In this document: one piece after another, positions 61,423 to 64,000 of the stretch
Layout of the letters: each line of letters begins with the position of its first letter
Numbering within the stretch: position 1 is the stretch's first letter
Notes under the pieces: model-generated
What the model was told of the DNA's origin: nothing
Seen by the model: only the letters and a program-made list of their open reading frames with translations
Database searches by the model: none
Position numbers and translations under genes: made by a program
Origin: Flavobacterium sp. 270
GTDB taxonomy: Bacteria > Bacteroidota > Bacteroidia > Flavobacteriales > Flavobacteriaceae
DNA: 64,000 nt
NCBI RefSeq assembly: GCF_004368785.1
Contig: NZ_SODM01000004.1
Coordinates: forward strand, 422,521 to 486,520
Direction: 5' to 3'

Positions 61423-62181
61423 TTGATTCTCAACTTAAAAAATACGTTCGCCCAGATAGGAGACGCAACATTGTTTGCTAAGAAGTTTTTTAAGGAGGTT
61501 TTTATACCGCCTTATGAGGCAAAAGAGTTTTTAAAACAATGTTACGTTATTGGGTATAAATCGCTTCCACTGGTTGCGATTACGGGTTTTATTATGGGTT
61601 TGGTGCTTACATTACAATCACGCCCAACATTAGTAAAATTTGGTGCAGAATCCTGGTTACCGGGAATGGTAGCTTTATCGCTGATACGCGAAATTGCACC
61701 GGTAATTACAGCTTTAATCTGTGCAGGAAAAATTTCGTCTGGAATTGGAGCCGAATTAGGTTCGATGAAAGTAACAGAGCAAATTGACGCAATGGAAGTT
61801 TCGGCTGTAAATCCGTACAACTATTTGGTTGTGACCAGAATATTAGCCTGTACGCTTATGGTGCCAATATTAGTGTTTTTTGCAGATGCTGTGGGCGTTA
61901 TCGGCGGTTATGTTGGAATTAATATTCACGGCGATGTAAATTTCTATCGTTATCTAACGCAGATTATTCAATCGTTGGAATTTTTAGATCTTTTTCCGGC
62001 AACGATTAAAACTTTCTTTTTTGGCTTTTTTATCGGAATGATTGGCTGTTATAAAGGTTTTAATGCCAAAAACGGAACCGAAAGTGTGGGAAGGGCAGCA
62101 AACTCTGCTGTCGTAACGGCCTCTTTAAGCATTTTTATTATTGATATGGTAGCGGTGCAGATAACAGATTTATTTTTTTAA
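61423..62181 (+). CDS. MlaE-family ABC transporter permease
   Basis: 252-residue inner-membrane permease of the MCE/Mla lipid transport system. TTG at 61423 is used as start because no ATG precedes the conserved N-terminal region (FFKEVFIPPYEAKEFLKQCYVIG). Family hallmarks: ITGFIMGLVLTLQSRP, SLIREIAPVITALICAGKISSGIGAELGSMKVTEQIDAMEV, and YKGFNAKNGTESVGRAANSAVV near the end. Followed 4 bp later by the ATPase gene. Confidence 0.92.
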   Translation: MILNLKNTFAQIGDATLFAKKFFKEVFIPPYEAKEFLKQCYVIGYKSLPLVAITGFIMGLVLTLQSRPTLVKFGAESWLPGMVALSLIREIAPVITALICAGKISSGIGAELGSMKVTEQIDAMEVSAVNPYNYLVVTRILACTLMVPILVFFADAVGVIGGYVGINIHGDVNFYRYLTQIIQSLEFLDLFPATIKTFFFGFFIGMIGCYKGFNAKNGTESVGRAANSAVVTASLSIFIIDMVAVQITDLFF

Positions 62182-62185
62182 GATC

Positions 62186-62962
62186 ATGAAAGAAAAATTA
62201 CTTAAAGACCCCGTAGTCAAAGAAAAAAAACAAGCTCCTATAATTGAGATCAAAAATCTCCACAAAACATTTGGCGGAGACAATGAAGTTCTTAAAGGGA
62301 TAAATCTTACCGTAAACAAAGGCGAAGATTTAGTGATTTTAGGACGTTCCGGATCTGGAAAATCAGTAACCATAAAATGTATTGTGGGTTTGATAACACC
62401 AGATGAAGGCGAAATAAAAGTTTTTGATGAAAATGTACTCAACCTTAAAAAAGCAGATCTCAATGCAATAAGAGTCAAAATTGGATTTCTTTTTCAAAGT
62501 GGTGCTTTATACGATTCTATGTCCGTTAGAGAAAACCTTGTTTTTACTTTAACCAAACACAAAAGAGATTTATCTGCAGAAGAAATTGAAAACGAGGTTA
62601 TGGAAGCGCTGGAGAATGTAGGATTGGGAGATGCAATTGATAAAATGCCGTCTGAACTATCTGGAGGAATGAGAAAAAGAATTGGTCTTGCCAGAACTTT
62701 AATCCTTAAACCGGAAATTATTTTATACGATGAACCTACAACAGGATTAGACACTATAACATCTAGAGAAATCAGCGAATTAATCCTTGAAATAAAGCAT
62801 AAACAAAAAACATCATCCATCATTATTACGCACGATATGGCGTGTGCAAAACTTACCGCCGATCGCATTATGGTGTTAAAAGAAGGTGTAATTCATGCCG
62901 AAGGAACTTACGAAGAACTAGAAAAAGACGAAGACGAATGGGTACGCTCATTTTTTGAATAA
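62186..62962 (+). CDS. MlaF-like ABC transporter ATP-binding protein
   Basis: 258-residue cytoplasmic ATPase. Walker A GRSGSGKSVT, Q-loop LFQSGALYDSMSVREN (typical of the Mla/MCE ATPases), signature LSGGMRKR, Walker B IILYDEPTTGLD and H-loop IIITHDMACA are all present, so the enzyme appears active. Same operon as the permease and MCE protein. Confidence 0.94.
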   Translation: MKEKLLKDPVVKEKKQAPIIEIKNLHKTFGGDNEVLKGINLTVNKGEDLVILGRSGSGKSVTIKCIVGLITPDEGEIKVFDENVLNLKKADLNAIRVKIGFLFQSGALYDSMSVRENLVFTLTKHKRDLSAEEIENEVMEALENVGLGDAIDKMPSELSGGMRKRIGLARTLILKPEIILYDEPTTGLDTITSREISELILEIKHKQKTSSIIITHDMACAKLTADRIMVLKEGVIHAEGTYEELEKDEDEWVRSFFE

Positions 62963-62985
62963 AGCAAAATAAATAATTAGAAATC

Positions 62986-63819
62986 ATGGAGAAGCAATCT
63001 GAATATACCTGGAAATTAGGAATGTTTGTAACAATAGGCTTAGTGCTGTTTGTAATGGCCGTATATTTTATTGGTAAACAAAAAAACCTATTTGGTTCAA
63101 CCTTTCACATTACCTCACAATTTAAAAACGTAAGCGGTTTAGAAGTCGGAAACAATGTTCGTTTTTCGGGAATCAATGTTGGAACTGTCGAAGAAATAAA
63201 ACTTATAAACGATTCATCTGTCGTAGTGCGATTGGTGATGAAAGATAATGTTCAGGAATTTATCAAAACAGATGCTCGTGCTAGTATTGGTTCTGATGGT
63301 TTGATGGGCGATAAAGTGCTGACTATTTCTCCTGGCACAAAATCTCAGAAAGTAATTGAAAACAACGGTCAAATTGCTTCTGTTGACGGAATTGAAATGC
63401 AGGATTTAATGAAAAGCGTTAAAAAAAGTGTTGACAACGTAGGTGTTATTTCTGATGAACTCGCCATTTTCAGCCACAGCATGAACAACGGAAACGGCGC
63501 CTTGGCGAGATTAGTTCGCGATGATAAAATGGCCAACAGCGTTTCTAATACGCTTTCTAATCTGGAATCTGGTACAAAAGGTTTTAGCGATAATATGGAA
63601 GCTGCAAAAAGTAATTTCCTTCTTAGAGGATATTACAAGAAAAAAGAAAAGCAAAAAGCGAAAAAAGCAGAAGAGCTGAAAGAGAAAAAAGAAGAGCAGC
63701 AGGAAAAAGCAGCTAAAGAAAAAGAGCAGAAAGAAAAGGACCTAAAAGAGCAAAAAGAAAAAGAGGAAAAGCAAAAACAGGAAGACGCTAAAAAAGCCGA
63801 AAAAGATAAAAAGAACTAA
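62986..63819 (+). CDS. MlaD/MCE-domain protein with charged C-terminal tail
   Basis: 277-residue protein anchored by one N-terminal span (LGMFVTIGLVLFVMAVYFIG), followed by a single MCE domain (FHITSQFKNVSGLEVGNNVRFSGINVGTVEEI, SIGSDGLMGDKVLTISPGTKS). The last 65 residues are almost entirely Lys, Glu and Gln (YKKKEKQKAKKAEELKEKKE and onward), a predicted highly charged coiled coil. MCE proteins form rings moving phospholipid between membranes. No MlaB or MlaC gene follows in the visible part. Confidence 0.92.
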   Translation: MEKQSEYTWKLGMFVTIGLVLFVMAVYFIGKQKNLFGSTFHITSQFKNVSGLEVGNNVRFSGINVGTVEEIKLINDSSVVVRLVMKDNVQEFIKTDARASIGSDGLMGDKVLTISPGTKSQKVIENNGQIASVDGIEMQDLMKSVKKSVDNVGVISDELAIFSHSMNNGNGALARLVRDDKMANSVSNTLSNLESGTKGFSDNMEAAKSNFLLRGYYKKKEKQKAKKAEELKEKKEEQQEKAAKEKEQKEKDLKEQKEKEEKQKQEDAKKAEKDKKN

Positions 63820-63886
63820 TTGTTTTTTGTGAAAATATTTTTGTGAAATGTGAATTGCAATTTCTTATTCGCCTTAAAAATAAAAA

Positions 63887-63912
63887 TCCGGACTAGATCA
63901 TTTTAGTCCGGA
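63887..63912. terminator. Hairpin after the Mla operon
   Basis: Perfect stem TCCGGACTA / TAGTCCGGA (63887-63895 and 63904-63912) with loop GATCATTT. No long T-tract follows on the plus strand, so termination strength is uncertain; the preceding A-run would favour minus-strand termination. Confidence 0.55.
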
Positions 63913-63935
63913 ATCAACTTTTAAATCTATCGTAT

Positions 63936-64000
63936 ATGCCAGTCTCATTTAAACATACAGCCTTAAAAATTTTAAAAATTACAGGAATTGTAATTGCAGG
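63936..64000 (+). CDS. Partial CDS at window edge (AsmA-like start suggested)
   Basis: The ATG at 63936 opens a frame of at least 21 codons (MPVSFKHTALKILKITGIVIAG) that continues past the window. The basic-hydrophobic N terminus is a membrane anchor or signal sequence; it resembles starts of flavobacterial AsmA-type envelope proteins, but the piece is too short to be sure. Confidence 0.5.
   Translation, partial: MPVSFKHTALKILKITGIVIA

Overview
The window comes from an AT-rich member of the Bacteroidetes, most probably a plant- or soil-associated Flavobacterium. The grounds are the family-level resemblance of nearly every product, LytS/LytTR and AraC-type regulators, Bacteroidetes-type -7 boxes (TAnnTTTG), intergenic 'CGCAAAGnCGC' dispersed repeats of the flavobacterial kind, and uronate catabolism genes typical of flavobacterial pectin loci. 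No rRNA, tRNA or CRISPR array was seen.

Layout. 0.4-2.8 kb: histidine kinase and sigma54-type (NtrC-like) response regulator. 3.2-5.2 kb: two tandem paralogous AraC-family regulators. 5.3-28.3 kb: a large pectin/galacturonate utilisation locus, almost all on the minus strand. Its extracytoplasmic enzymes are two GH28 polygalacturonase-like proteins, a PL10-CE8 pectate lyase/pectin methylesterase fusion, a GH43, a GH105, a rhamnogalacturonan-acetylesterase-like SGNH hydrolase and alpha/beta-hydrolase esterases. Its cytoplasmic part is uxaA, uxaB, kdgA, kdgK, uxaC, kduD, kduI and two ExuT-like MFS permeases. Galacturonate would run through UxaC, UxaB and UxaA to 2-keto-3-deoxygluconate (KDG). 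Unsaturated uronates released by the lyase and GH105 would run through KduI and KduD to the same KDG, and KdgK and KdgA would finish to pyruvate and glyceraldehyde-3-phosphate. A divergent LacI regulator (15.8 kb) and three copies of TGTAATCGATT(A/G)CA ahead of GH28/lacI, kduI and the first MFS gene point to one regulon. No SusC/SusD pair lies in the locus.

28.8-35.9 kb: an esterase, a small receiver-like protein, a 2H phosphoesterase, an AraC regulator, two short-chain dehydrogenases, a PepSY-like protein and a DUF4386 membrane protein, separated by palindromic repeats. 36-43.6 kb: LytTR/LytS two-component system divergent from a TolC-RND-adaptor efflux operon, with a 31-bp perfect palindrome between them. 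43.9-48 kb: an accessory-looking stretch with a DUF5677-DUF4238 pair, an unlisted 55-codon reading frame, and a GIY-YIG nuclease gene enclosed by perfect 32-bp inverted repeats. 48-49.6 kb: a cupin protein and an SMP-30 lactonase-like protein.

49.9-56.7 kb: a TetR regulator and a second, AcrB-type RND operon preceded by four copies of an operator-like repeat that also occurs before tetR. A 37-codon single-span membrane protein is inserted between pump and outer-membrane factor with ATG/stop overlaps on both sides. 57-64 kb: DoxX, small proteins, a DUF1328 protein, a GT4 glycosyltransferase fused to a helical domain, an MlaE-MlaF-MlaD lipid transport operon, and the first 22 codons of a further gene cut by the window edge.
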